From Variovorax paradoxus (GTDB lineage Bacteria > Pseudomonadota > Gammaproteobacteria > Burkholderiales > Burkholderiaceae_C): a stretch of 64,000 nt of DNA. The stretch is taken from NCBI RefSeq assembly GCF_022009635.1, contig NZ_CP091716.1, positions 5,601,501 through 5,665,500 on the forward strand. Direction: 5' to 3'. Below the pieces are notes generated by a model. That model was not told the DNA's origin and searched no databases. It was given only the letters and a program-made list of their open reading frames with translations. Both the position numbers and the translations under genes were made by a program. Below are positions 7,665 through 15,788 of the stretch, piece after piece; position 1 is the stretch's first letter; each line of letters begins with the position of its first letter.

Positions 7665-8933
7665 TTACATCGACTTGCCGGCGGGGTAGTCCGGCTTCTT
7701 GTCGTTGCCTTCGATATACGGGCTCCAGGGCTTGGCCTTCACAGGACCCGGCGTCTTCCACACCACGTTGAACTGCCCGTCGGCCTTGATCTCGCCGATG
7801 AACACGCTCTTGTGCAGGTGGTGGTTCTTTTCGTCCATCTTCGAGACGATGCCCGAGGGTGCCGTGAAGGTCTGGCCGGCCATGGCGGCGATCACCTTGT
7901 CGGTGTCGGTCGACTTGGCCTTCTCCACGGCCTGCTTCCACATGTGGATGCCGATCCAGGTGGCTTCCATCGGGTCGTTGGTCAGCGGCTTGTCCATGTG
8001 GCCGGGGATCTTCTTGGCCTTGGCGTATTCGCTCCACTCCTTGATGAACGCCGTGTTGGTCGGGTTCTTCAGGCTCATGAAGTAGTTCCAGGCGGCCAGG
8101 TGGCCGACCAGCGGCTTGGTGTCCACGCCGCGCAGTTCTTCCTCGCCCACCGAGAAGGCGACCACCGGCACGTCCTTGGCCTTCAGGCCGGCGTTGCCCA
8201 GTTCCTTGTAGAAGGGCACGTTGGAGTCGCCGTTGATGGTCGACACCACGGCCGTCTTGCCGCCGGCCGAGAACTTCTTGATGTCGGCGACGATGGTCTG
8301 GTAGTCGCTGTGGCCGAAGGGGGTGTACTTCTCGTCGATGTCGCTTTCCTTCACGCCCTTGCTCTTGAGGTAGGCGCGCAGGATCTTGTTGGTGGTGCGG
8401 GGGTAGACGTAGTCGGTGCCCAGCAGCACCCAGCGCTTGGCGCCGCCGCCTTCCTTGCTCATGAGGTAGTCGACGGCCGGAATGGCCTGCTGGTTGGGCG
8501 CAGCGCCCGTGTAGAACACGTTCTTCGAGAGTTCTTCACCCTCGTACTGCACGGGGTAGAACAGCAGGCCGTTCATTTCCTCGACCACCGGCAGCACCGA
8601 CTTGCGCGACACCGAGGTCCAGCAGCCGAAGATCACCGAGACCTTGTCCTGCCCGAGCAGCTGCTTGGTCTTTTCGGCGAACAGGGGCCAGTTGGAGGCG
8701 GGGTCGACCACCACGGGCTCGAGCTGCTTGCCCAGCACGCCGCCCTTCTTGTTGATGTCGTCGATGGCCATCAGCACCGTGTCTTTCAGCACGGTTTCGG
8801 AAATGGCCATCGTGCCCGACAGCGAGTGCAGCACGCCGACCTTGATGGTGTCGGCAGCGAATGCGGGCGCAGCAGAAATGCTGGCCAACAGGGCGGCGGC
8901 GGTGAGCGCCTTGAGTGTGAAACGACGTTGCAT
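7665..8933 (-). CDS. urtA: Urea ABC transporter substrate-binding protein UrtA
   Basis: 422 residues. Signal peptide MQRRFTLKALTAAALLASISAAPAFA, then a periplasmic-binding-fold type I domain beginning ADTIKVGVLHSLSGTMAISE. Motifs VIFGCWTSVSRK, LFYPVQYEGEE and VLLGTDYVYPRT are typical of urea/short-chain-amide binding proteins (UrtA/FmdD). It captures urea in the periplasm and delivers it to UrtBC. Start ATG at 8933 has AGGAG seven bases upstream. It is the first gene of the operon; no sigma-54 promoter or NtrC site was convincing in the 116 bases upstream. Confidence 0.94.
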   Translation of the reverse strand: MQRRFTLKALTAAALLASISAAPAFAADTIKVGVLHSLSGTMAISETVLKDTVLMAIDDINKKGGVLGKQLEPVVVDPASNWPLFAEKTKQLLGQDKVSVIFGCWTSVSRKSVLPVVEEMNGLLFYPVQYEGEELSKNVFYTGAAPNQQAIPAVDYLMSKEGGGAKRWVLLGTDYVYPRTTNKILRAYLKSKGVKESDIDEKYTPFGHSDYQTIVADIKKFSAGGKTAVVSTINGDSNVPFYKELGNAGLKAKDVPVVAFSVGEEELRGVDTKPLVGHLAAWNYFMSLKNPTNTAFIKEWSEYAKAKKIPGHMDKPLTNDPMEATWIGIHMWKQAVEKAKSTDTDKVIAAMAGQTFTAPSGIVSKMDEKNHHLHKSVFIGEIKADGQFNVVWKTPGPVKAKPWSPYIEGNDKKPDYPAGKSM

Positions 8934-9022
8934 GTGGACTCCTGCTCCGGGGTTGGTTGAACCTGTCGACAGCGCTTGGCTGGCGTGGAGAGGAGTCTGC
9001 GGAATGCACCAGGAAGGTGAAA

Positions 9023-9038
9023 TACGCCGGGTGGCGTA
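9023..9038. other. 16-bp palindrome between mazG-like gene and urtA
   Basis: TACGCC-GGGT-GGCGTA, perfect 6-bp arms with a 4-base loop. On the minus strand it is followed by ATTTC, so it could be a weak transcript end for the upstream pyrophosphohydrolase gene; it could equally be an operator for urtA, whose start lies 90 bases downstream. Sequence alone does not decide. Confidence 0.4.
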
Positions 9039-9049
9039 CACGGAGGTAC

Positions 9050-9370
9050 TCAGGCCGGCGGCGCGGGGTACTTCCGGGCGTTGACCAGCATCTTGCCGCG
9101 CGCCGCCTCGATCACGTCGATGCCGAGCTTGTCCGCGAGCTGCAGCAGGTAGAGCAGGACGTCGGCGATCTCGGTGCCGATCTCGGCGCGCTTGTCCGCC
9201 GGCAGGTTGCGGCTCTGGGCCTCGGTGAGCCACTGGAAGTGCTCGAGCAGTTCGGCGGCCTCCACGGAAAGAGCCGAGGCGAGGTTCTTGGGGGAGTGGA
9301 ATTCCTCCCAGTTACGGGCGCTCGCGAATTCGCGCAGGGCTTGAGTCAGCTGTTGCAAGTCGGTGTTCAC
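9050..9370 (-). CDS. MazG-like nucleotide pyrophosphohydrolase
   Basis: 106 residues, the size of single-domain MazG/dCTPase-like (RS21-C6) enzymes that hydrolyse non-canonical or surplus nucleoside triphosphates to monophosphates and pyrophosphate, using magnesium. The metal-binding pattern is visible: EAAELLEHF followed by EIGTEIADVLLYLLQLADKL (ExxE ... ExxD). GTG at 9370 is the chosen start, preceded by AAGGAA about six bases upstream; upstream in-frame sequence to 9532 looks non-coding. It stands upstream of urtA on the same strand, with no obvious functional link. Confidence 0.85.
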   Translation of the reverse strand: MNTDLQQLTQALREFASARNWEEFHSPKNLASALSVEAAELLEHFQWLTEAQSRNLPADKRAEIGTEIADVLLYLLQLADKLGIDVIEAARGKMLVNARKYPAPPA

Positions 9371-9713
9371 GAAGTTCCTTGGGCGAAAGGCAAGTGTGGC
9401 ACGGGTGTACATCATGCCCATGATGGGTATTGAAATGCCCCAAATGGATAAGTCACCAGCATCTCCTGTGCACGCGGCGAAGCCGGTTGGTCTCGCGGCT
9501 GCCTTCTTCCCGGCTACATGGAGCGGCGCCAATCCATGAAGAGTTATGCGGCATCGTTCACAAGACCTTCGGGCTCGCTAGACCGATGTTCGAGGCGCTG
9601 GCGCCGCTGGTGGGCAGAATCCAAACCGCGTTCAGCGCACGTGCGTGGGGCACTACACCCTACCTTTTGATAGAAAAAGCGAATCAATGAAAAGCATGAT
9701 GGGGAGAGATTCA
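9371..9713. other. Intergenic region of lower GC, no convincing gene
   Basis: 343 bases between two divergent genes. I see the perfect 6-bp inverted repeat CATCAT-GCCC-ATGATG at 9410-9425 and an AT-richer stretch near 9665-9690 that may carry the promoter of the following gene. An open plus-strand frame covers part of the region but shows no ribosome site and no recognisable protein. Base composition is closer to the following gene than to the core genome. Confidence 0.4.
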
Positions 9714-10409
9714 ATGCGCAGGCAATGGATTTGGGTAGCAGTTCTTCTGATGTCTCAGGTTGCGTGCAGCCAGTCAGGTACAGAGACGTTGTCCAAGGCG
9801 TACACAAGCTTTCCAAAAGCGATCGACCCTCAATGTCGCAATGGAAAGGCCCGCATCTTTGATGAGTGCGGCGATCAGCCAACCCTCTTTACGACAGCCC
9901 TTGCTCGGGCCAACAGTGAGGGCAAGGTCTTGCTCGTGGAATATGGTGCCGAGTGGTGTATTTGGTGTCACGTGTTCGACGCGCATATCAATGGCGGGCA
10001 CGGGGAGTTTCGCTATACCTATGGCATGCCTCAGGATCCAGAAGTCCGGCATACGCAAAAGATGCTAGAGGAAGAATCGGGCGTCGAAAGTGTCCAGGCA
10101 AAAACACTCCGCGACTTTGTTGCCGCCAATTTCGTGGTCGTTCGCATTGACGCGCAATACGCACCCAATGGGAAGGCGGTGCTTACAGAAACTGGCGCGA
10201 GGAAGCACTATTCTGGCGGCCTTCCATTCATATTCACTGTCGATGGGAGAGCGAAATTCGCTGCCAACTTCAACCACGATACGGCCGAGAAGCGCCGTGA
10301 TACGGAGGTGAATTGGTATCGAGGCTATGACCGAACAGATCTGCTCCAACAACTCACGCTCATGCGTGATCGTGCCAAGGCGGGTACAGCGACTGGTACT
10401 GGTAGCTAA
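9714..10409 (+). CDS. Exported thioredoxin-fold protein
   Basis: 231 residues. A short signal sequence (MRRQWIWVAVLLMSQVAC) ends at a cysteine, suggesting a lipoprotein, although Q at -3 is not ideal for a lipobox. The core LLVEYGAEWCIWCHVFD has a thioredoxin-type WCxxC motif (Cys-Ile-Trp-Cys), and GGLPFIFTVDG supplies the cis-proline region. Probable periplasmic disulfide or redox role; partner unknown. ATG at 9714 has GGGGAGAG five bases upstream, favouring it over ATGs at 9645 and 9687. Codon use and GC content are visibly lower than in neighbours, consistent with acquisition by transfer. Confidence 0.7.
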   Translation: MRRQWIWVAVLLMSQVACSQSGTETLSKAYTSFPKAIDPQCRNGKARIFDECGDQPTLFTTALARANSEGKVLLVEYGAEWCIWCHVFDAHINGGHGEFRYTYGMPQDPEVRHTQKMLEEESGVESVQAKTLRDFVAANFVVVRIDAQYAPNGKAVLTETGARKHYSGGLPFIFTVDGRAKFAANFNHDTAEKRRDTEVNWYRGYDRTDLLQQLTLMRDRAKAGTATGTGS

Positions 10410-10438
10410 TGCCGTGTACCACTCTGTTCGCCCCAAGC

Positions 10439-10482
10439 TCAACAAGAGTTGAGCAGCCGCCCGCCTTCCGCAGGGCTGCTCA
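10439..10482. terminator. Hairpins between convergent genes
   Basis: Two adjacent stems: GCTCAA-caagag-TTGAGC at 10438-10455 and TGAGCAGCC (10450-10458) with GGCTGCTCA (10474-10482). They lie between the thioredoxin gene and the convergent esterase gene. No clear T-tract follows either stem, so terminator function is only likely, not shown. Confidence 0.4.
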
Positions 10483-11523
10483 GGCCTTGTCCGCAAGCTT
10501 GAACTGCGCGGTCGCGAAGGCCCAGGTCATGCGCGTGGCGTCGGGGCCGGACGGGTCGCTGAACAGCAGTTTCGATGCACCGCCGCTCCATGAATGGCCC
10601 AGCCCCGAGATCTCGCACAGCGTGACGAGGGTGCGGCCCTTGCGCTTGAAGTCGGTCACGCGCATCAGCCGCCGCTTGCCGCGCTGCAGGTCGCGCGGCA
10701 GGCCCGGGCGCGCGCCCATGGCGGTGGCCCACACAGCCGCGCTGCTGACGGCATTGCTGGGCGCGACCACGGCGTCGGCGTCGCCATGCAGCACCAGCAT
10801 CGGCGGCAGGGTGGTGAAGACGGCGGCGGCGCCCATCGCCTTGCCCACGGCCGTCACCGGCATGGGCGGCACGTTCTGCCCGCGCATCGCGCCGAGCGCG
10901 GTGGCCGACGACTTGGCGGCTCCGGGCGCGACGCCCGAATGCATGACGACGGCGCGAAAGCGGTTCGGGTAGCGCGTGGCGACCAGCGCCGCCATGCTGG
11001 CACCGGCCGACAGGCCGGCCAGCGCCACGCGGTCGCGGTCCACCGGGTAGAGCATGCAGGCCTGGTCGACGGCGGCCATCAGCGTCGCGGCCTCGGCGTC
11101 GGCCTTGCCGGAACGGCGCTCGTACCAGTTCCAGCACCCCTGGGGGTGGGCCAGCCGGTCTTGCTCTGGATAGAGGACCAGGAAGCGCTGGCGCACGGCC
11201 AGCGCGTTCATGCGCGTGCTGGCCGCGAAGTCACGCCCCGTCTGGCCGCAGCCGTGCAGCATGACCATGAGCGGCAGCTTCTCCCCGGGCGCAAGCTGCA
11301 GCCCCGCTGGCCGGAACAAGTGATAGCCCCGCGCCCCGCCCGCCCCCACCGCCACGCCGCTGAGCCAGTCGCCCCGGCCCGGCGGCGGCTTGAGCCGCTT
11401 GGCGGTCGCGCGCTGCACCTGCCCCGCCACGCGCTTGCTGTTGCTCAGCGTGAGCCGGGTCAGCGCCTTGAGGTTGCGCTCGTAAGCGCGGGCGAAAACG
11501 GAAGCGGTGGAACGACGGGCCAT
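10480..11523 (-). CDS. PHB-depolymerase-family esterase (alpha/beta hydrolase)
   Basis: 347 residues. The oxyanion-region motif LPLMVMLHGCGQTG, the nucleophile elbow AGLSAGASMA (catalytic serine), VLHGDADAVVAP (acid region) and GLGHSWSGG (catalytic histidine) match the esterase-PHB family. An acidic/basic N-terminal segment of about 50 residues (SVFARAYERNLKALTRLT) precedes the domain; there is no signal peptide, so it may act on intracellular or short polyesters. ATG at 11523 chosen. The upstream 400 bases contain only repeats. Confidence 0.85.
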   Translation of the reverse strand: MARRSTASVFARAYERNLKALTRLTLSNSKRVAGQVQRATAKRLKPPPGRGDWLSGVAVGAGGARGYHLFRPAGLQLAPGEKLPLMVMLHGCGQTGRDFAASTRMNALAVRQRFLVLYPEQDRLAHPQGCWNWYERRSGKADAEAATLMAAVDQACMLYPVDRDRVALAGLSAGASMAALVATRYPNRFRAVVMHSGVAPGAAKSSATALGAMRGQNVPPMPVTAVGKAMGAAAVFTTLPPMLVLHGDADAVVAPSNAVSSAAVWATAMGARPGLPRDLQRGKRRLMRVTDFKRKGRTLVTLCEISGLGHSWSGGASKLLFSDPSGPDATRMTWAFATAQFKLADKA

Positions 11524-11569
11524 GGCGCAGTGTGAAGGCAAAGCCCTCTAGAACCAACAGCGGCCCCTT

Positions 11570-11664
11570 CCAGAAACACCGCGGAACCGGCTCCGCCGGG
11601 CCGCAGGTGTTGCCCCCTGCAAGGGGGAAGGAGAAGCGACACGAAGTGCGCGAAGCCTGGGGGT
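11570..11664 (-). repeat. Dispersed 95-bp intergenic repeat, copy 1
   Basis: Read on the plus strand it runs from CCAGAAACACCG to GCGAAGCCTGGGGGT. The reverse complement of 21009-21103 is the same 95 bases with two differences (C/A in ACCGCGG versus ACCGAGG, and G/T in GCCGCAGG versus GCCTCAGG). It contains the hairpin TTGCCCCCTGCAAGGGGGAA. It abuts the palindromic element at 11664. Strand is given as the opposite of copy 2. Confidence 0.8.
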
Positions 11665-11930
11665 AGGGCCTGTTCACCCTATTCAAGGGGTCGCGTTGCT
11701 GCGCAAAGGGGCTGGGTGCAAGGCGCCCGCGCGCAGCAAGGCTGGTGCCTTGCAAGTGCGGGCAACGCCGCAGACAGTCCCTTTGCGCAGCAACCCGAAG
11801 GGAAGCCCGCCACAGCCCGCCCCTGGGCGTTGCGCTCCTTGGGCGTGTGCACACACGCACTGCGTCGCGCGCCTTCAGGGGCGGGCTGTGGCGAGCTTCG
11901 CGACCCCTTGAATAGGGTGAACAGGCCCTA
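11664..11930. mobile_element. MITE-like branched palindromic element with 32-bp terminal inverted repeats
   Basis: 267 bases, no coding capacity. Ends 11664-11695 and 11899-11930 are perfect 32-bp inverted repeats starting TAGGGCCTGTTCACCC. Inside, two further arms are each self-complementary: 11695-11710 with 11779-11794 (16 bp, containing TGCAAGGC/GCCTTGCA at 11717-11724/11747-11754) and 11808-11825 with 11876-11893 (18 bp, containing GCGTGTG/CACACGC). The whole therefore folds as a three-way branched stem. The outermost TA on both sides could be a TA target duplication around a GGGCCTGTTCACCC inverted repeat, as for IS630- or some IS5-family elements; the family is a guess. Confidence 0.65.
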
Positions 11931-12854
11931 GTAAATCTCCGGGACGATCATGCTGGCGGGCACCGGCTGGCGCAGGTAGTCCGCATGGCGCTCGCGCTCG
12001 GGCAGCTCGACCGGCGGGTGCGGCACTTCCTTGTAGGGCATCTGGCCGAGCAGGTGGCTGATGCAGTTCAGGCGCGCCTTCTTCTTGTCGACGGCCTGCA
12101 CCACCCACCACGGCGCCTCGGCAATGTGGGTGCGCTCCAGCATGATTTCCTTCGCCTTGGTGTATTCCTCCCAGCGGCGGCGGCTTTCCAGGTCCATGGG
12201 GCTCAGCTTCCATTGCTTGAGCGGGTCATGGATGCGGCCGAGGAAGCGCATGTGCTGCTCGTCGTCGGTGATGGAGAACCAGTACTTGATGAGCTTGATG
12301 CCCGAGCGCACGAGCATCTTCTCGAACTCGGGCACGGTGCGGAAGAACTCCTCGTACTCGTCGTCGGTGCAGAAACCCATGACGCGCTCGACGCCGGCGC
12401 GGTTGTACCAGCTGCGGTCGAACAGCACCATTTCGCCGGCTGCCGGCAGGTGCGCGGCATATCGCTGGAAGTACCACTGGGTGCGCTCGCGGTCGTTGGG
12501 CGCCGGCAGCGCGGCCACGCGGGCCACGCGCGGGTTCAGTCGCTGGGTGATGCGCTTGATGACGCCGCCCTTGCCGGCCGCGTCGCGGCCTTCGAACAGG
12601 ATGACTACTTTCTGCTTGCTGTGCTGCACCCAGTCCTGCAGCTTGACCAGCTCGCCCTGCAGGCGGAACAGTTCCTTGAAATAGGCCTGCCGGGCTGCCT
12701 TGTCGGTGGCGGCGCTGGTGCCGGCCGTGGGGTCGAGGCCATCGATGTTGCGGTCCTCGATCTCCAGTTCCAGCTCTTCGTCGTAGCTGTCGATCAGGTC
12801 GCGGGCGATGCGTTGCATCAGTTCTTCGTGGTCGGGAAGTGCGCTCGTCAGCAT
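11928..12854 (-). CDS. ppk2: Polyphosphate kinase 2
   Basis: 308 residues, class-I PPK2 size. The core is intact: KVVILFEGRDAAGKGG (Walker A with lysine), RYAAHLPAAGEMVLFDRSWYNRAGVERVM (lid and Walker B aspartate) and EFEKMLVRSGIKLIKYWFSI. It transfers phosphate between polyphosphate and nucleoside diphosphates in the cytoplasm. Start ATG at 12854; no good Shine-Dalgarno is visible. The stop codon TAG (11928-11930) lies in the terminal repeat of the palindromic element, so insertion may have reset the C-terminus. It is divergent from a phosphate transporter gene with a Pho-box-like sequence between them, which suits a phosphate-store role. Confidence 0.92.
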   Translation of the reverse strand: MLTSALPDHEELMQRIARDLIDSYDEELELEIEDRNIDGLDPTAGTSAATDKAARQAYFKELFRLQGELVKLQDWVQHSKQKVVILFEGRDAAGKGGVIKRITQRLNPRVARVAALPAPNDRERTQWYFQRYAAHLPAAGEMVLFDRSWYNRAGVERVMGFCTDDEYEEFFRTVPEFEKMLVRSGIKLIKYWFSITDDEQHMRFLGRIHDPLKQWKLSPMDLESRRRWEEYTKAKEIMLERTHIAEAPWWVVQAVDKKKARLNCISHLLGQMPYKEVPHPPVELPERERHADYLRQPVPASMIVPEIY

Positions 12855-12905
12855 GATGGGAAGAAGGAGTGTCAGGGGACGGAAAAAGCATGCTGCCCAC
12901 CCTAT

Positions 12906-12923
12906 GTGACGACTGCGTGACGC
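12906..12923 (-). promoter_or_regulatory. Candidate Pho box between ppk2 and the PiT gene
   Basis: On the minus strand, GCGTCAC-GCAG-TCGTCAC: two 7-base units at 11-base spacing, each matching the GTCAC part of the PhoB consensus CTGTCAY-N4-CTGTCAY. It lies about 52 bases upstream of the ppk2 start and 77 upstream of the transporter start. A further half-site TTGTCAC occurs nearby at about 12947. PhoB control is inferred. Confidence 0.4.
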
Positions 12924-12999
12924 TTTACAGGCCTCTGACACGCCGTTGTCACATCGCGCGAACACCATCCGATTCCACTCCAACACGAAAAAAGCGCCC

Positions 13000-14637
13000 A
13001 TGAACACGCTCGCTGCACCCAATGCAGACACGCCGCATGGCCCCGCTTCGGCCGCCAGCCGGCCGAAACTCGATGCCAAGCCCGGTCCGCTCACACTGAT
13101 CACTTTTGTGGGACTGCTGGCCGCCGGCCTGCTGTTCACGGCCTGGAGCCTGATCGGCGACGTTACCGCCTCCGGCGTGCCGGTCACGACCTGGGTTCCC
13201 TACATTCTTCTGGGCGTGGCGCTGCTGATCGCGCTGGGCTTCGAGTTCGTCAACGGCTTCCACGACACGGCCAACGCCGTGGCAACCGTCATTTACACCC
13301 ACTCGCTGCCACCCAACTTCGCGGTGGTCTGGTCGGGCTTCTTCAACTTCCTGGGCGTGCTGGTCTCCAGCGGCGCGGTGGCCTTCGGCATCATCGCGCT
13401 GCTGCCGGTGGAGCTGATCCTGCAGGTCGGCTCGAGCGCGGGCTTCGCGATGGTGTTCGCGCTGCTGATCGCGGCCATCATCTGGAACCTGGGCACCTGG
13501 TGGCTCGGGCTGCCGGCCTCGTCGTCGCACACGCTGATCGGCTCGATCATCGGCGTGGGCGTGGCCAATGCGCTCATGCACGGGCGCGACGGCACCAGCG
13601 GCGTCGACTGGGGCCAGGCCACCAAGGTGGGCTATTCGCTGCTGCTGTCGCCGATGGTCGGCTTCGGCTGCGCCGCCCTGCTGCTGCTGGCGCTGCGTGC
13701 CTTCGTAAAGAACCGCGCGCTGTATGAAGAGCCCAAGGGCAGCGAGCCGCCGCCGTTGTGGATCCGCGGCCTGCTGATTCTGACCTGCACCGGCGTGTCG
13801 TTCGCACACGGCTCGAACGACGGCCAGAAGGGCATGGGCCTGATCATGCTGATCCTGGTGGGCACGGTGCCGATGGCCTACGCGCTGAACCGCGCGATGC
13901 CCGCCAGCGAGACCATCAAGTTCGTGGCGGTGACCGAGATGGCGCAGACAGCGCTGAACCGCAGCGTGCCGACTTCCCTGCCCGCGCTGCAGCCCGAAGC
14001 CGCTCGCGAGACGCTCTCCACCTACGTACGCACCCGGGAGTTCAACGCCTCGGTCGTGCCCGCCCTGGCCGCCGCGGCCGGCAGCATCGGCCAGCAGGTC
14101 AAGGCGCACGGTTCGCTGGCCGGCGTGCCCGCCGATTCCGTGGCCAACGTGCGCAACGACATGTACCTGGCTTCCGAAGCCATCCGCAATCTCGAGAAAA
14201 GCGGCGCCGCCAAGTTCGACGAAGAGACCAAGCTGCGCATCGGCACCTTCCGCGAAGAGCTGGACACCGCCACACGCTTCATCCCGCTGTGGGTCAAGGT
14301 CGCGGTGGCCATTGCGCTGGGCCTGGGCACGATGATCGGCTGGAAGCGCATCGTCGTGACCGTGGGCGAGAAGATCGGCAAGACGCATCTGAGCTACGCG
14401 CAAGGCGCTTCGGCCGAGGTGGTGGCCATGCTGACCATCGGCGCGGCCGACATGTACGGCCTGCCGGTATCGACCACCCACGTGCTCTCGTCCGGCGTGG
14501 CGGGCACCATGACGGCCAGCGGCTCGGGCCTGCAGATGTCGACGCTGCGCAACCTCGCACTGGCCTGGGTGCTCACGCTGCCGGTGGCGATGCTGCTGTC
14601 GGGTTCGCTCTACTGGCTTTTCACTCGTATTTTCTGA
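13000..14637 (+). CDS. Inorganic phosphate transporter, PiT family
   Basis: 545 residues with about ten membrane segments. Both PiT signature repeats are present: GFEFVNGFHDTANAVATVIYT near residue 85 and FAHGSNDGQKGMGLIMLI near residue 268; LPASSSHTLIGSIIGVGVA and GLPVSTTHVLSSGVAG are the matching second motifs. It imports metal-phosphate by proton symport. A cytoplasmic loop of about 140 residues (around 320-440) is longer than in the E. coli PitA loop region. ATG at 13000 chosen; upstream frame to 12946 lacks a ribosome site. Divergent from ppk2, so uptake and polyphosphate metabolism sit side by side. Confidence 0.92.
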   Translation: MNTLAAPNADTPHGPASAASRPKLDAKPGPLTLITFVGLLAAGLLFTAWSLIGDVTASGVPVTTWVPYILLGVALLIALGFEFVNGFHDTANAVATVIYTHSLPPNFAVVWSGFFNFLGVLVSSGAVAFGIIALLPVELILQVGSSAGFAMVFALLIAAIIWNLGTWWLGLPASSSHTLIGSIIGVGVANALMHGRDGTSGVDWGQATKVGYSLLLSPMVGFGCAALLLLALRAFVKNRALYEEPKGSEPPPLWIRGLLILTCTGVSFAHGSNDGQKGMGLIMLILVGTVPMAYALNRAMPASETIKFVAVTEMAQTALNRSVPTSLPALQPEAARETLSTYVRTREFNASVVPALAAAAGSIGQQVKAHGSLAGVPADSVANVRNDMYLASEAIRNLEKSGAAKFDEETKLRIGTFREELDTATRFIPLWVKVAVAIALGLGTMIGWKRIVVTVGEKIGKTHLSYAQGASAEVVAMLTIGAADMYGLPVSTTHVLSSGVAGTMTASGSGLQMSTLRNLALAWVLTLPVAMLLSGSLYWLFTRIF

Positions 14638-14647
14638 ATCACGCATC

Positions 14648-15691
14648 TTGTCGGCATTTCATGATCTCGCCGCCCAGTCCTATGGCGGCGACGAAGCCGG
14701 ACTGATCTCCGGCTACCTGTTCGACGCGGCGGCGCCCGAGCCCGCGCGGGCCATCGACTCGGCGCAGGCTGCGGCATGGCTGGCCGAGGAGCGCGACCGC
14801 GAATGCACGGCGGAGGACGCGGCCTACGTCTGGCTGCATTTCAACCTGAGCCATGCGCATGCCGAGCGCTGGCTGGTGCGGCACGCGAACCTCTCCGACA
14901 CCTTCTACGAGACGCTGCACGAGGGCCTGCCCTCCACGCGCATCGAACGCGCCGACGACTCGCTGATCGCGGTCATCAACGACGTGCACTTCGAATTCAG
15001 CTTCGAGCCCTCGGACATCTCCACGCTGTGGATCAGCGTGGGCCCGCGCCTCGTGGTCACGGCGCGCACCAAGCCGCTGCGCTCGGTCGATGCGCTGCGC
15101 ACGGCGGTGAAGGCGGGCGACGCGCCGCGCTCGAGCACCGAGTTGCTCGAACATCTTCTGCGTGCGCAGGCCGACGTGCTGGTGAAGATCGTGCGCGGCG
15201 TCACCTCGCGCATCGACCGCATCGAGGACGAGCTGCTGGCCGGCCGGCTCGACCACAAGCGCGCGCGGCTCGGCGTGCTGCGCCGGCTGCTGGTGAGGCT
15301 GCAGCGGCTGCTGGCGCCCGAGCCGGCCGCCCTCTTCCGCCTGCTGCAGGGGCCGCCGGCCTGGATGGCCGAGCCCGACGTTCAGGAGCTGCGCGGCTCG
15401 ACGGAAGAGTTTTCGGTGGTGCTGCGCGACATGCAGGCGCTGCAGGAGCGCATCAAGCTGCTGCAGGAAGAAATAGCGGCCAACGTCAACGAGGACAACA
15501 ACCGCAGCCTCTTCGTGCTCACGGTGGTCACGGTGCTGGCGCTGCCGATCAACATCCTGGCCGGCCTGTTCGGCATGAACGTGGGCGGGATTCCGCTCGC
15601 GGACCACAAGCACGGCTTCTGGATCGTTGTCGCCATAGTGGCAAGCTTCACCGCCGTGGCGGCCTGGGCAGCTTTCCGCAAGAAGCGCTGA
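14648..15691 (+). CDS. CorA-family divalent cation transporter (ZntB-like)
   Basis: 347 residues. A large cytoplasmic N-terminal domain ends in long helices (LQALQERIKLLQEEIAANVNEDNNRSLF), followed by two C-terminal membrane segments with the family GMN motif at 309-311 (LAGLFGMNVGGIP). The absence of an MPEL-like loop and the overall form are nearer to ZntB than to classical CorA. The TTG at 14648 is the only early start; it lies 10 bases after the phosphate-transporter stop, suggesting co-transcription. Ion (zinc or magnesium) and direction are not certain. Confidence 0.87.
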   Translation: MSAFHDLAAQSYGGDEAGLISGYLFDAAAPEPARAIDSAQAAAWLAEERDRECTAEDAAYVWLHFNLSHAHAERWLVRHANLSDTFYETLHEGLPSTRIERADDSLIAVINDVHFEFSFEPSDISTLWISVGPRLVVTARTKPLRSVDALRTAVKAGDAPRSSTELLEHLLRAQADVLVKIVRGVTSRIDRIEDELLAGRLDHKRARLGVLRRLLVRLQRLLAPEPAALFRLLQGPPAWMAEPDVQELRGSTEEFSVVLRDMQALQERIKLLQEEIAANVNEDNNRSLFVLTVVTVLALPINILAGLFGMNVGGIPLADHKHGFWIVVAIVASFTAVAAWAAFRKKR

Positions 15692-15788
15692 GCCGCATGC
15701 AGCGGGCCAGTAATGCTATTTATTTAGTAGCGTCCTGCATAGCATCCATGCGCCCGCATCGATGTTCCATAGCCCCTAGAATGGTGGG

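Noticed and set aside
8934..9049. A sigma-54-like promoter (GG...GC pair around TGGTGCATTCCGCA) upstream of urtA
   Set aside because: The distance between GG and GC is 8, not 10, bases, and there is no second conserved feature.
9430..9690. An 86-codon plus-strand frame with a stretch (PMFEALAPLVGRIQTAFSARAW) faintly recalling an aldehyde-dehydrogenase-type N-terminus
   Set aside because: No ribosome site, low similarity from memory only, and the rest of the frame is not protein-like. It could be a decayed fragment but cannot be supported.
15700..15740. Imperfect palindrome GCTATTTATTTAGTAGC as an operator
   Set aside because: Arms are only partly complementary; similar short elements seem common in related genomes, and no link to a regulator can be made.
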